From NCBI GenBank assembly GCA_025462835.1, contig JAOAPH010000039.1:22686-86685 (forward strand): a stretch of DNA of 64,000 nt, read 5' to 3'. The translations under genes and the position numbers were made by a program. How positions within the stretch are numbered: the stretch's first letter is position 1; every line of letters begins with the position of its first letter. Positions 34,590 through 42,528 of this stretch are shown piece by piece. The notes under the pieces are model-generated. The model was given only the letters and a program-made list of their open reading frames with translations, did no database searches and was not told where the DNA came from. This stretch comes from Candidatus Angelobacter sp. Its GTDB lineage: Bacteria; Acidobacteriota; Terriglobia; Terriglobales; Acidobacteriaceae.

Positions 34590-34615
34590 AAAAAGCCTCC
34601 GAACGGAGGCTTTTT
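34590..34615. terminator. bidirectional rho-independent terminator, rpmE / mscL
   Basis: AAAAAGCCTCC, loop GAAC, GGAGGCTTTTT: an 11-bp stem with A and T tracts on both sides, ending both convergent genes. Confidence 0.93.
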
Positions 34616-34635
34616 GCTGTTTGCGAAAGCGGGTG

Positions 34636-35007
34636 TTAGACCGTTGCGGTGCAGTACTTGCATCGCTTGGCTGCGGAGGCGATCACTTCCAGGCACTCGG
34701 GACACGTCTTGGTCTCCGGTGTGGGTGCGGGCTTTAGGAACGCCTTGCCGATCAGGAAGACGACAAACGCGATGATCACGAAGTCCAGGACGCTGCCGAT
34801 GAAGTCGCCGACCAGGAACTTCGCGTTCCCGATCTGAAACGCGATCTGACGCCATTCGCCGCTAGGGACGGCCATGCCGATCAGGGGCATGATCATGTCC
34901 GCCACCAGCGCGGAAACCACTTTGCCGATGGCAGCGCCGAGAATAAAGGCTATAGCCAATGCCATCACGTTGTACTTTTGCAGGAAAGCCTTGAACTCAT
35001 GGTACAT
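34636..35007 (-). CDS. mscL: large-conductance mechanosensitive channel with C-terminal zinc ribbon
   Basis: A 123-residue MscL. The pore-lining first helix (VMALAIAFILGAAIGKVVSALVADMIMP) and second helix (VLDFVIIAFVVFLIGKAFL) are standard, and the channel would open under membrane tension to release solutes. The usual C-terminal helical bundle is replaced by KTCPECLEVIASAAKRCKYC (Cys102, 105, 116, 119), a compact zinc ribbon. In a pentamer this would place five zinc sites at the cytoplasmic mouth. The zinc-ribbon tail is unlike E. coli MscL. Confidence 0.92.
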   Translation of the reverse strand: MYHEFKAFLQKYNVMALAIAFILGAAIGKVVSALVADMIMPLIGMAVPSGEWRQIAFQIGNAKFLVGDFIGSVLDFVIIAFVVFLIGKAFLKPAPTPETKTCPECLEVIASAAKRCKYCTATV

Positions 35008-35104
35008 ATTTGCGTCCTCCAGTACAGACCAGAATTATGATTCAACTTTGGGAAGAGCGGTAAGATAAAGAAAGAGGCTATCGGCTTTCAGCCTGAAACA
35101 TCGA

Positions 35105-35255
35105 GGGTGGCGCAGAGCCTGCCCTGAGCGAAGTCGAATGGGCCTTCAGGTCTGCATATTACTTGGGTGGCGCAGAGCCTGCCCTGAGCGAAGTCTAATG
35201 GGTCTTCAGGCCTGCATATTACTCGGGTGGCGCAGGCCTTCAGGCCTGCATACAA
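35105..35255 (+). repeat. 60-bp tandem repeat, two full copies and a shortened third
   Basis: Units at 35105-35164 and 35165-35224 differ at only a few bases; both begin GGGTGGCGCAGAGCCTGCCC and contain TGAGCGAAGT. The third (35225-35255) has lost the central part and joins GGGTGGCGCA to GGCCTTCAGGCCTGCAT. The last segment also forms hairpin A' of the two-hairpin module. It fills the mscL - dus gap. Confidence 0.85.
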
Positions 35256-35290
35256 GCGCTTTGTGAGAGTTGGGCTTTAGCCCCTGAGGT
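35232..35290 (+). repeat. two-hairpin repeat module next to dus
   Basis: Hairpin A' GCAGGCCTTCAGGCCTGC (35232-35249) and hairpin B GGGCTTTAGCCCCTGAGGT (35272-35290) start 40 bp apart, as in the other modules. The B tail lies within the dus ribosome-binding region. Confidence 0.75.
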
Positions 35291-35300
35291 CGAGGAACCA

Positions 35301-36494
35301 TTGCATCGAGTTATCACCAACCCGGCTACCCGCTCCAGCGCGGAACGATTCCACGACGTGGAACCATTCTCCGCGGGCGTTTCGCCTAGCGCCGTGTTGC
35401 CCGACGAAGTCATCATAGGCGGCGTGCGCATCGCTCCGGCTACCATCCTCGCTCCCATGGCAGGCGTGACCGACACGGTCTTCCGCCGCTTCATCAAGCA
35501 CAGCAGCTTCGACCCCAATTCTGCAGAAGCATCATCGGCGTGCGGCCTGATCATGACCGAGTTCACTTCTGCCGACGGCATCTATCGCTGTCGCGAAGCC
35601 AAGCGGAAACGCTATCTGCATTTCTACGAGGACGAGCACCCCATCTCCGCGCAATTGTTCGGTAGCAATCCTGAGATTCTTGCCGGAGCGGCGAAGATCG
35701 TGGAGGAGTGCGGCTTCGACCTGGTGGATTTGAACCTGGGATGTCCCGCAAAGAAAGTAGTGAAGTGCAATGGTGGCTCCGGGCTGTTGCGCGACCTGCC
35801 GCACATCAAGACCATCTTCGAAACCGTTCGCGCAGCAGTGAAGATTCCTTTCACGGTGAAGTTCCGCATGGGTTGGGACGACAGCGAGATCGTCTGCGTC
35901 GAACTGGCAAAGTTGGCAGAGAATTGCGGCCTGAATGCCGTCGCTCTCCACGCCCGGACCCGCGAGCAGGGATACAGCGGCAACGCCCGATGGGAATGGA
36001 TCGCCGCCATCAAAGACGCAGTGAAGATTCCCGTGATCGGTAACGGCGACATTCGGACTCCCGAAGATGCCGCCCTGATGGTCGCACGCACAGGATGCGA
36101 TGCCGTCATGATCGGTCGGACCGCGCCGTCGAACCCGTGGATCTTCCGCCAGATCGCGCAATACAAGGCCTCGTTGCAGGCGACAGGTGTGGGAACCTAC
36201 GAGCACCCCACCGAGCTCGACCGCTACGCCATGATGCGCAAGTATTTTGAAATGCTCATCGCTGAAGAGGTCCCCGCGGCCGCAGGCAAGATGAAGCAAT
36301 TCGCCTCGTGGTTCACTCACGGAGTCCCTGGCGGAGCCATTTTGCGCAAAGCCATCTACGAGGCGAAATCCGAACGCGCCGTGCTCGACAGCGTAGATGC
36401 GTTCTTCGCTGCCCGGCAGCATGTCACTAAGGTTGATGAGTCACCCGCCCCAGAAGGCGAGTTGGAATCCATGCCATTCGCTAGTTGCGGATAA
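35301..36494 (+). CDS. dus: tRNA-dihydrouridine synthase
   Basis: A 397-residue FMN enzyme that reduces specific uridines in tRNA with NADPH. Signatures: APMAGVTDTVFRRFIK (FMN site), ISAQLFGSNPEILAGAAKIV, the catalytic Cys in DLVDLNLGCPAKKVVKCNGG, FRMGWDD, and HARTREQGYSGNARWEWI. The sequence fits the DusB group, but subtype is not certain. The start is TTG at 35301 with GAGG 5 nt before. The first 45 residues are an extension poorly conserved in the family, so a later start is possible. The upstream repeat provides or neighbours the SD. Confidence 0.92.
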   Translation: MHRVITNPATRSSAERFHDVEPFSAGVSPSAVLPDEVIIGGVRIAPATILAPMAGVTDTVFRRFIKHSSFDPNSAEASSACGLIMTEFTSADGIYRCREAKRKRYLHFYEDEHPISAQLFGSNPEILAGAAKIVEECGFDLVDLNLGCPAKKVVKCNGGSGLLRDLPHIKTIFETVRAAVKIPFTVKFRMGWDDSEIVCVELAKLAENCGLNAVALHARTREQGYSGNARWEWIAAIKDAVKIPVIGNGDIRTPEDAALMVARTGCDAVMIGRTAPSNPWIFRQIAQYKASLQATGVGTYEHPTELDRYAMMRKYFEMLIAEEVPAAAGKMKQFASWFTHGVPGGAILRKAIYEAKSERAVLDSVDAFFAARQHVTKVDESPAPEGELESMPFASCG

Positions 36495-36520
36495 TTGGCC
36501 GATATCTGAGAGCCTAAACC

Positions 36521-36559
36521 TTCTTTCTCTGTGTCCTCCGTGTTCTCTGTGGTTAAATC
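36521..36559 (+). repeat. dispersed CTCTGTGTCC-type repeat, copy 2
   Basis: TTCTTTCTCTGTGTCCTCCG followed by TGTTCTCTGTGGTTAAATC lies immediately before purD. It is related to 26025-26060 and 38471-38510. Confidence 0.65.
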
Positions 36560-36568
36560 TATCTCTGT

Positions 36569-37846
36569 ATGAAAGTTCTCGTAGTCGGTGGCGGCGGGCG
36601 CGAGCACGCCCTAATTTGGAAGATCAAGCAATCGCCGCGCGTTTCGCAAATATATTGCACTCCCGGCAACGGCGGCATCTGTGCCGAGCCTGGCGTCGAA
36701 TGCATTCCGTGGGACGGCAAAGACATTGACGCGCTTCTGGGCATCGCATCCCGAATCCATCCTGACCTTACCGTCATCGGCCCCGAACTTCCTTTAGCTC
36801 TCGGCGTTGTGGACGAGTTGACCAGGCGCGATTTACGCGTCTTTGGTCCCACCAAAGCCGCTGCGCAACTGGAAGCCAGCAAGGGATTCGCAAAAGAATT
36901 CATGCGCCGCCACAACATTCCTACGGCGCATTACGCCGTCTGTCCGAATGAGGCGGAGCTTCGCGCCGCGCTCCCACACTTCCATGGAAAGATCGTCGTC
37001 AAGGCCGACGGCCTCGCTGCTGGCAAAGGCGTGGTCATCGCGAACAATCGCGAAGAAGCCGCCGAAGTTGCGATGGAGATGTTGAGCGGTACTCGCCTGG
37101 GCAGTGCCGGTTCCAGCGTCGTGTTGGAAGAATTTCTCGAAGGAGAAGAGCTTTCATTCCTCGTGCTGAGCGACGGAGAGCGCATTGCGCCACTCGTCCC
37201 CGCGCAAGATCACAAGCGCGTTGGCGAAGGCGACACCGGCGCCAACACCGGGGGCATGGGCGCATACTCGACCGACAGCTTGCTCGACCACCAGATGCAG
37301 GAGTGGCTGCTGACGCACATTGTGCGACCCGTGATTGCGGGCATGAAGGCGGAAGAGGCCGAGTATCGCGGCATCCTGTACGTCGGACTGATGATGACCG
37401 CGCGCGGCCCGCAGGTGCTGGAATTCAACTGCCGCTTCGGCGACCCCGAGACGCAAGCCGTGCTCATGCGATTGGAATCCGACATTGTCGACGCCTTCGA
37501 AGCCGCAATCGAAGGACGCGTCAGTGATGGCGACTTCAAGTGGAGCCCCGACCCCGCGGTCTGCGTGGTGATCGCATCCGGCGGATACCCCAGCGCCTTC
37601 GAAACGGGAAAAAAGATTTCCGGCCTCACTGAAGCCGATGCAGTCGCCGGGGTAAAAGTCTTCCACGCCGGAACCGGCAGGATTGATGGCGACATGGTGA
37701 CCACCGGAGGCCGAGTACTGGGCGTAACCGCCCGCGGAGCAACCCTCGACGAAGCCCTCCAACGCGCCTACGAAGCCGTCGAAAAAATCAGCTTTGAAGG
37801 CATGCAGTATCGTCGCGACATCGGCGCGAAGGCCGTAAAAAAGTAG
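36569..37846 (+). CDS. purD: phosphoribosylamine--glycine ligase
   Basis: A 425-residue ATP-grasp enzyme of purine synthesis, joining glycine to phosphoribosylamine to form GAR. Signatures: VLVVGGGGREHALIWKIKQS at the N-terminus, GPTKAAAQLEASKGFAKEFM, VKADGLAAGKGVVIA, QDHKRVGEGDTGANTGGMGA and LEFNCRFGDPETQAVL. The length is standard. ATG at 36569 has no clear SD and is preceded closely by a dispersed repeat. Other pur genes are not adjacent. Confidence 0.96.
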   Translation: MKVLVVGGGGREHALIWKIKQSPRVSQIYCTPGNGGICAEPGVECIPWDGKDIDALLGIASRIHPDLTVIGPELPLALGVVDELTRRDLRVFGPTKAAAQLEASKGFAKEFMRRHNIPTAHYAVCPNEAELRAALPHFHGKIVVKADGLAAGKGVVIANNREEAAEVAMEMLSGTRLGSAGSSVVLEEFLEGEELSFLVLSDGERIAPLVPAQDHKRVGEGDTGANTGGMGAYSTDSLLDHQMQEWLLTHIVRPVIAGMKAEEAEYRGILYVGLMMTARGPQVLEFNCRFGDPETQAVLMRLESDIVDAFEAAIEGRVSDGDFKWSPDPAVCVVIASGGYPSAFETGKKISGLTEADAVAGVKVFHAGTGRIDGDMVTTGGRVLGVTARGATLDEALQRAYEAVEKISFEGMQYRRDIGAKAVKK

Positions 37847-37876
37847 AGTACGGTCTTTTCCAGGAATGCTTTGAAA

Positions 37877-37934
37877 GGGCACGGCTTCAGCCGTGCCAAA
37901 AAGGCCGCCTATCCGGGGCTTTAGCCCCTGAGGT
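37877..37934 (+). repeat. two-hairpin repeat module before the DUF1905 gene
   Basis: Hairpin A GGCACGGCTTCAGCCGTGCC (within 37877-37897) and hairpin B GGGGCTTTAGCCCCTGAGG (37915-37933), starting 38 bp apart. The closing GAGG (37930-37933) is 6 nt from the ATG at 37940, an ideal SD distance. Confidence 0.85.
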
Positions 37935-37939
37935 TCAAT

Positions 37940-38437
37940 ATGGCTACGAAAAACCAATTCACCCCCGGCGACGGCCCGTTTAAATTCCGAGTAAAACTCG
38001 AAGGCGATACCAAGTCCGATGCGGCTGCAGTGCGTCCTCCCTTTGATGTGCCTACGATTTTCGGCACCAAGGCGCGAGTCCCGGTGCGCGGTACTATCAA
38101 CGGATTCCCATATCGCAGCTCTTTATGCAACATGGGCTTCGGACACTTCTTCGTTGTAAACAAAGAAATGCGCGCCGGCGCGAAGTGCAAAGCCGGCGAC
38201 ACAGTCGATATCGTTCTCGAGCGCGACAGGGAAGAGCGCGTCGTCGTAGTGCCTGCTTCCATCAAGAAAATCATCGCGACGAACAAGACCGCGCAAGCGA
38301 CATGGGACTCGCTTTCTTACACGCACAAGAAAGAGTGGGTCCGCGCAATCGAGGGCGCAAAGAGGGAAGAAACCCGCCAAAGCCGCATTGAGAAAATGAT
38401 GTCTGCGTTGAGGGCGGGCAAGCGAATCGGATTCTAG
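37940..38437 (+). CDS. DUF1905 / YdeI-OmpD-associated domain protein
   Basis: A 165-residue protein with a DUF1905-like N-terminal beta domain (FGTKARVPVRGTINGFPYRS, residues about 47-66, then GDTVDIVLERD) and a C-terminal YdeI/bacteriocin-protection-type helix pair (SLSYTHKKEWVRAIEGAK, EETRQSRIEKMMSALRAGKR). These two parts commonly occur together; the function is unknown. The ATG is preceded by GAGG derived from a dispersed repeat. It lies between purD and gatB on the same strand but is functionally unrelated to either. Confidence 0.88.
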   Translation: MATKNQFTPGDGPFKFRVKLEGDTKSDAAAVRPPFDVPTIFGTKARVPVRGTINGFPYRSSLCNMGFGHFFVVNKEMRAGAKCKAGDTVDIVLERDREERVVVVPASIKKIIATNKTAQATWDSLSYTHKKEWVRAIEGAKREETRQSRIEKMMSALRAGKRIGF

Positions 38438-38470
38438 AGGCAGTCTCTAGTTTTTGCTTTTGGACTACTT

Positions 38471-38510
38471 GTGCCCTCCTCCGTGTACTCGGTGCCTCCG
38501 TGGTGAACAG
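38471..38510 (+). repeat. dispersed CTCCGTGTACTC-type repeat, copy 3
   Basis: GTGCCCTCCTCCGTGTACTC followed by GGTGCCTCCGTGGTGAACAG, just before gatB, a diverged relative of copies 1 and 2. Confidence 0.6.
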
Positions 38511-38534
38511 CCTTTAGTTTTATAATCAACCTCT

Positions 38535-40010
38535 ATGGCTACCGCTTCGGAGACGCTCTCCGCCGCAATCCAAAAATACGAAGTCGTGATCGGGCTTGAG
38601 GTCCACGTCCAGCTCTTGACGCTGACCAAGGCCTTCTGCGGTTGCTCGACAAAATTCGGCGCACCGCCGAACACCAACGTCTGTCCCGTCTGCCTCGGAC
38701 TTCCCGGCGCACTGCCCGTGCTCAACAAACGCGCAGTGGAATTTGCCACGCTCGCCGCCATGTCGCTGAATTGTCAGATCCGCGAGACCAGCATCTTCGC
38801 GCGAAAGAATTATTTCTATCCTGATCTGCCCAAGGGCTACCAGATCTCGCAGTACGACAAACCTGTCGCCGAGCACGGCCACATCGACATCAAGGTAAAT
38901 GGCGAATCGAAGCGCATCGGCATCACGCGACTGCACATGGAAGAGGACGCGGGCAAGAGCCTGCACGACGGCTTTCCCGATTCCGACAAGTACACCTACA
39001 TTGACCTGAACCGCAGCGGAGTCCCTCTGGTAGAGATCGTCAGTGAACCGGACATGCGCACCTCGGACGAGGCCCATGAATATCTCACGCGATTGAAGGA
39101 GATCATCCTCTACACCGGCGTTAGCGATTGCAATATGGAAGAGGGGTCGCTGCGTTGCGATGCGAACATCAGCGTGCGTCCGCGCGGACAGAAAGAATTC
39201 GGCACCAAGGCCGAAGTCAAGAACGTGAATTCGTTCCGCTTCATCAAGCAGGCGCTGGAGTATGAGATCGAGCGCCAGGTGGAGCTGATCGAATCCGGCG
39301 GACGTGTCGCGCAGGAGACGCGGCTCTACAACTCCAGCGAAGGCAAGACGTACTCGATGCGCTCGAAAGAACAGGCGCACGACTATCGCTATTTCCCGGA
39401 GCCTGATCTTCTTCCGCTAGTCGTCGATGCCGCATGGCAAGCGGAGATCAAGAAGACCATGCCCGAATTGCCGGAGGCGCGTCGCGCCCGCCTGGTCAGC
39501 GACTACGGGATCACCGAGCAAGATGCCGTGGTGCTAACCATCACGCGCAGCCGCGCCGATCAGTTTGAAGAAGCGGCGAGACATTCCAAGAGCCCGAAAA
39601 AAGTCGCCAACCTCGTGCAGAGCGAGTTGATGGGACGCCTCAAGGCCAAAGGTTTGGACATAGAGCAGTCGCCGATATCAATGAAAGGCGTAGCGCTGTC
39701 GGCGGATTTGGTGGAGTCGAACGCCATCTCAGGAAAGATGCTGAAGGACCTGTACGATCTCGCCTTCGAGCGTGGCGAAGACTTTCCCGCGATTTACGAA
39801 AAGGAAAAACCGCAGCAGATCACCGATACCTCCGCCATCGAAAAGATCATCGACGACGTGATCTCGGCCAATCCAAATCAGTTGGCGCAGTATCGGGGAG
39901 GCAAAAAAACTGTCGCAGCATTCTTCGTGGGACAAGTCATGAAAGCCAGCAAAGGACAGGCCAGCCCGACCGTGGTGAATGATTTGTTGACAAAGAAGCT
40001 AGACGAATAG
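38535..40010 (+). CDS. gatB: aspartyl/glutamyl-tRNA amidotransferase subunit B
   Basis: A 491-residue GatB, the kinase and transamidation subunit of GatCAB that converts Glu-tRNA(Gln) and Asp-tRNA(Asn) to their amides. Signatures: YEVVIGLEVHVQLLT, CPVCLGLPGALPVLN, RKNYFYPDLPKGYQISQYD, HMEEDAGKS, VPLVEIVSEPDMRT, MEEGSLRCDANISVR and a C-terminal YqeY-like tail. GatA and GatC are not in the window, so the genes are split. Length is normal. Confidence 0.97.
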   Translation: MATASETLSAAIQKYEVVIGLEVHVQLLTLTKAFCGCSTKFGAPPNTNVCPVCLGLPGALPVLNKRAVEFATLAAMSLNCQIRETSIFARKNYFYPDLPKGYQISQYDKPVAEHGHIDIKVNGESKRIGITRLHMEEDAGKSLHDGFPDSDKYTYIDLNRSGVPLVEIVSEPDMRTSDEAHEYLTRLKEIILYTGVSDCNMEEGSLRCDANISVRPRGQKEFGTKAEVKNVNSFRFIKQALEYEIERQVELIESGGRVAQETRLYNSSEGKTYSMRSKEQAHDYRYFPEPDLLPLVVDAAWQAEIKKTMPELPEARRARLVSDYGITEQDAVVLTITRSRADQFEEAARHSKSPKKVANLVQSELMGRLKAKGLDIEQSPISMKGVALSADLVESNAISGKMLKDLYDLAFERGEDFPAIYEKEKPQQITDTSAIEKIIDDVISANPNQLAQYRGGKKTVAAFFVGQVMKASKGQASPTVVNDLLTKKLDE

Positions 40011-40083
40011 TTCAAGAGCTTTAGCTGCGGCTGACCGCGGAGCTCGTGGATACCTCGTAACGGCAGCGCTGTTGCAGCTTTTC

Positions 40084-40647
40084 TTACCAGAACTTCCACC
40101 AAGATTTTCTCCGCCCTTTCACGGCGTCAGCTGCTATCTCGGGTAGCTTCTTAACCACTTTCTCGTATTCCGTAGGAGTTCCAAAATCGTGCTTCTCAGG
40201 GTCAAATGCAAGACCGGTCTGGGGATCATAGACGAAGTATCCAGTAGCTTTACGTATTACGCGGAGGTAGGAAGATAGCTGCGAAAATATCCGGTCAGCG
40301 TCGACTCCCTGGTACCAATAGGGAATGGAGACATCAATGTGGTTATCGTAAATAGTGAACTGAATTGCAGGATCACCCTTGGGAGCGTTAAGTTCGATTT
40401 GGTTCCATTTTTTCCGAGCCGCATCTTCGGAAATCCCACGAGATTCAGCTATTTTTGTGTAGTCGAAATTGAACATTTCTAGCCGAGGATTGTATTCCAT
40501 TAGAGCAGCAGCGACGCGCTGCTTCCGATCGCTAGCCAAGATGTCGTCAGCATTGATACCACTTTCCTCTGAGTTGAGAAGGGCCTCTGCTTCCACCGCG
40601 TTGGGAAGGCTCGAGACCGGACTGTAGCAATATAGGTCGTAGCTCAT
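40084..40647 (-). CDS. hypothetical protein, possibly acquired
   Basis: A 187-residue soluble protein starting MSYDLYCYSPVSSLPN and ending in an aromatic basic tail (RRKSWWKFW). It contains DDILASDRKQRVAAALMEYN and HIDVSIPYWYQGVDADRIFS. I do not recognise the family; the opening resembles small proteins found in polymorphic toxin or immunity loci, but nothing nearby supports that. The coding sequence appears richer in A/T than its neighbours, which may mean later acquisition. Confidence 0.65.
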   Translation of the reverse strand: MSYDLYCYSPVSSLPNAVEAEALLNSEESGINADDILASDRKQRVAAALMEYNPRLEMFNFDYTKIAESRGISEDAARKKWNQIELNAPKGDPAIQFTIYDNHIDVSIPYWYQGVDADRIFSQLSSYLRVIRKATGYFVYDPQTGLAFDPEKHDFGTPTEYEKVVKKLPEIAADAVKGRRKSWWKFW

Positions 40648-40682
40648 TTGACATCCCGGAAACTGTGATTGAAATGCATGGT

Positions 40683-41633
40683 TTACTTTTTTACAGCCTC
40701 ATCCGCATGCCCATGATTATGATAAGCCGCGGCTGATTTATTTGCGGTCACGTCGGCGTAAAGCGTGTCGATCCACTCGTCGCTCTTGAGGAATCCCTTG
40801 CCGTACTGGTCTTCGAACTTGGCCATGATCTTGGCTTCCTTCATCTGCGCTGCGGTCTGGTCTTTCTTCACCGCGTCGGAGACCAGTGCGCGCGTGTCCT
40901 TCAGCATCTGCACAAACTTGCGGACATCGTCAGCGGTCGATAGCGCTCCATGTCCCGGAATGTATTTGGTATCGGGCGGCGCTGTGGCAAGCACCTTCTC
41001 CACGCCTGCAATCATGCCAGTGACGGAGCCGCCGTTATCAACATCGACAAACGGAAATCCGTAAGTCACAAAGTCATCGCCCATGTGGATGACATTCGAT
41101 TGCGTGAAGAAAATGACGCTATCGCCGTCGGTGTGTCCGGCGGGGAAGTGAATGGCGCGGATATCTTCTCCGTTGAGATGAACGGAAGCACGATCATTGA
41201 AGGTGATGATCGGCAGCGCCTCTTTGGGCGCAGGCGGTGTAGTGCCGAACCGCGTTTTGCTGCCTTCCATCAGGCGCTTGCGAACGTTCTCCTGCGCAAT
41301 GATCGTCCCCTGCTTTGAGAATTCTGCGTTCCCGCCGGTATGGTCGCCGTGATAATGCGTATTGATGATGAACCGTACAGGTTTGTCAGTAATGCCCTTG
41401 AGCGCAGCTTGGATCTTTGGCGCGAGCGGCGCGAACTGGTCGTCGACGATAACGATTCCGTCATCGCCCACCGAGGCGCCGATATTCCCACCAGCGCCCA
41501 CCAGCATATAAACCGTGCCGGCAACTTTTTGGACTTTGATCTCGACCTTGGAATAGTCCTCGTGCTGCGCAAAAGAGACGGAAACGAGCGAAACGATAAA
41601 AGCTGAGGTCAACAGGAATCTTCGAAAAGGCAT
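40683..41633 (-). CDS. exported metallo-beta-lactamase-fold hydrolase
   Basis: A protein of about 316 residues from the ATG at 41633, which gives a signal peptide (MPFRRFLLTSAFIVSLVSVSFAQ); a longer frame adds 11 residues. The zinc site is complete: NTHYHGDHTGGN, HFPAGHTDGD and YIPGHGALS. This pattern matches the periplasmic MBL-fold group related to subclass B3 and quinohemoprotein relay proteins, many of which are not antibiotic hydrolases. The likely role is hydrolysis of an unknown periplasmic ester or lactone. Confidence 0.9.
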   Translation of the reverse strand: MPFRRFLLTSAFIVSLVSVSFAQHEDYSKVEIKVQKVAGTVYMLVGAGGNIGASVGDDGIVIVDDQFAPLAPKIQAALKGITDKPVRFIINTHYHGDHTGGNAEFSKQGTIIAQENVRKRLMEGSKTRFGTTPPAPKEALPIITFNDRASVHLNGEDIRAIHFPAGHTDGDSVIFFTQSNVIHMGDDFVTYGFPFVDVDNGGSVTGMIAGVEKVLATAPPDTKYIPGHGALSTADDVRKFVQMLKDTRALVSDAVKKDQTAAQMKEAKIMAKFEDQYGKGFLKSDEWIDTLYADVTANKSAAAYHNHGHADEAVKK

Positions 41634-41705
41634 ACGCACCCCGGAAAAGAATTTAGAGGCGTCCATTGTAGCTGCTTCTCCTCCTATTTATTTCATGAAC
41701 TATTC

Positions 41706-41719
41706 TTAACTGCAGTTAA
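41706..41719. promoter_or_regulatory. operator-like palindrome upstream of the DtxR-type gene
   Basis: TTAACTGCAGTTAA is a perfect 14-bp palindrome, 38 bp before the regulator ATG. A one-mismatch copy occurs at the Nramp promoter (42464-42477), pointing to a shared regulator, most simply the DtxR-type protein itself. Confidence 0.7.
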
Positions 41720-41756
41720 CCGATATTGGTGTACGCTGGTAACGCACGGGTAAGCG

Positions 41757-42449
41757 ATGATAACCGTATCCAAGGAAGATTACTTAAAGGCGATCCTCGA
41801 GGCCGAGGGCGAAGGCGAGAACGTGATCTCCGCCACGCTTGCGCACTGGCTTAAAGTGTCGCCGCCGGCTGTGACCATGGCGCTGCGTCGCCTGAAAAAG
41901 GACAACCTCGTCCAAGTCCGCGCAGATGGCCGCGTCCAATTGACATCTGCCGGGCGGGAGATCGCCAAGCGCACCGCCAACCGACACCACTTGATCGAGC
42001 GCATGTTGTCCGAAGTCTTCGGAATGGAGTGGTACAAGGTGCACGACGAAGCCGAGCGGTTGGAACACGCAGTCTCTGCGGATTTCGAGGCAAAGCTGGC
42101 CAAGAAACTTGGCCGAAAAGGTGCATGTCCACACGGGAATGAGGCCACTCCGGAAAATCCGGCAGTGCGGCGCAAGCGCGGAATGCGGCTGCTTTCAGAT
42201 GCTGAGCCAGGCAATGCCTACTCCGTGGAGAGCGTCTATGAACGCGACCGCCAGTTGTTGGAATTCCTGGAAGAGCGTGGCATGCGCCCGGGGTCGAGCC
42301 TGGAGTTGCTGGCCCGCAACTACGACCAGACTCTCACCATCAAGACCGGCACGGGTACCGTCTCCGTAGGACACCCGGTGGCTGAAAAGGTCTGGGTCGC
42401 GGCCCATCCGCGCAACAGTCGCCGCCATTCCGGAGGGCGCGTCACTTAA
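41757..42449 (+). CDS. DtxR/MntR-family metal-dependent regulator
   Basis: A 230-residue protein with a DtxR-type winged helix (SKEDYLKAILEAEGEGENVI, ATLAHWLKVSPPAVTMALRRLKKDNLV, residues about 4-60), the dimerisation and metal site region (RHHLIERMLSEVFGMEW, HDEAERLEHAVS, CPHGNEA) and a C-terminal FeoA/SH3-like domain (GMRPGSSLELLARN). It should repress metal uptake when Mn(II) or Fe(II) is plentiful. The Nramp transporter gene 79 bp downstream is the obvious target, and both carry the same palindrome upstream. Confidence 0.93.
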   Translation: MITVSKEDYLKAILEAEGEGENVISATLAHWLKVSPPAVTMALRRLKKDNLVQVRADGRVQLTSAGREIAKRTANRHHLIERMLSEVFGMEWYKVHDEAERLEHAVSADFEAKLAKKLGRKGACPHGNEATPENPAVRRKRGMRLLSDAEPGNAYSVESVYERDRQLLEFLEERGMRPGSSLELLARNYDQTLTIKTGTGTVSVGHPVAEKVWVAAHPRNSRRHSGGRVT

Positions 42450-42450
42450 C

Positions 42451-42480
42451 TTGACCAATACAGTTAACTACAGTTAATAT
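42451..42480 (+). promoter_or_regulatory. promoter of the Nramp transporter gene
   Basis: TTGACC (42451-42456), then an 18-bp spacer and TAATAT (42475-42480). The palindrome at 42464-42477 covers the spacer and -10 box, so bound repressor would exclude RNA polymerase. Confidence 0.65.
42464..42477. promoter_or_regulatory. operator-like palindrome in the Nramp promoter
   Basis: TTAACTACAGTTAA matches the 41706-41719 palindrome at 13 of 14 positions. Confidence 0.7.
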
Positions 42481-42528
42481 CCATGCATCTATTTCCGTTA
42501 AGTTCGGAAGCAGGCATAGGTTTGGGAT

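Noticed and set aside
35105..35255. A CRISPR array
   Set aside because: Tandem 60-bp units with no unique spacers, only two and a half copies, and no cas genes.
35532..36422. A 296-codon minus-strand ORF opposite dus
   Set aside because: Shadow of the conserved dus frame; no recognisable domain.
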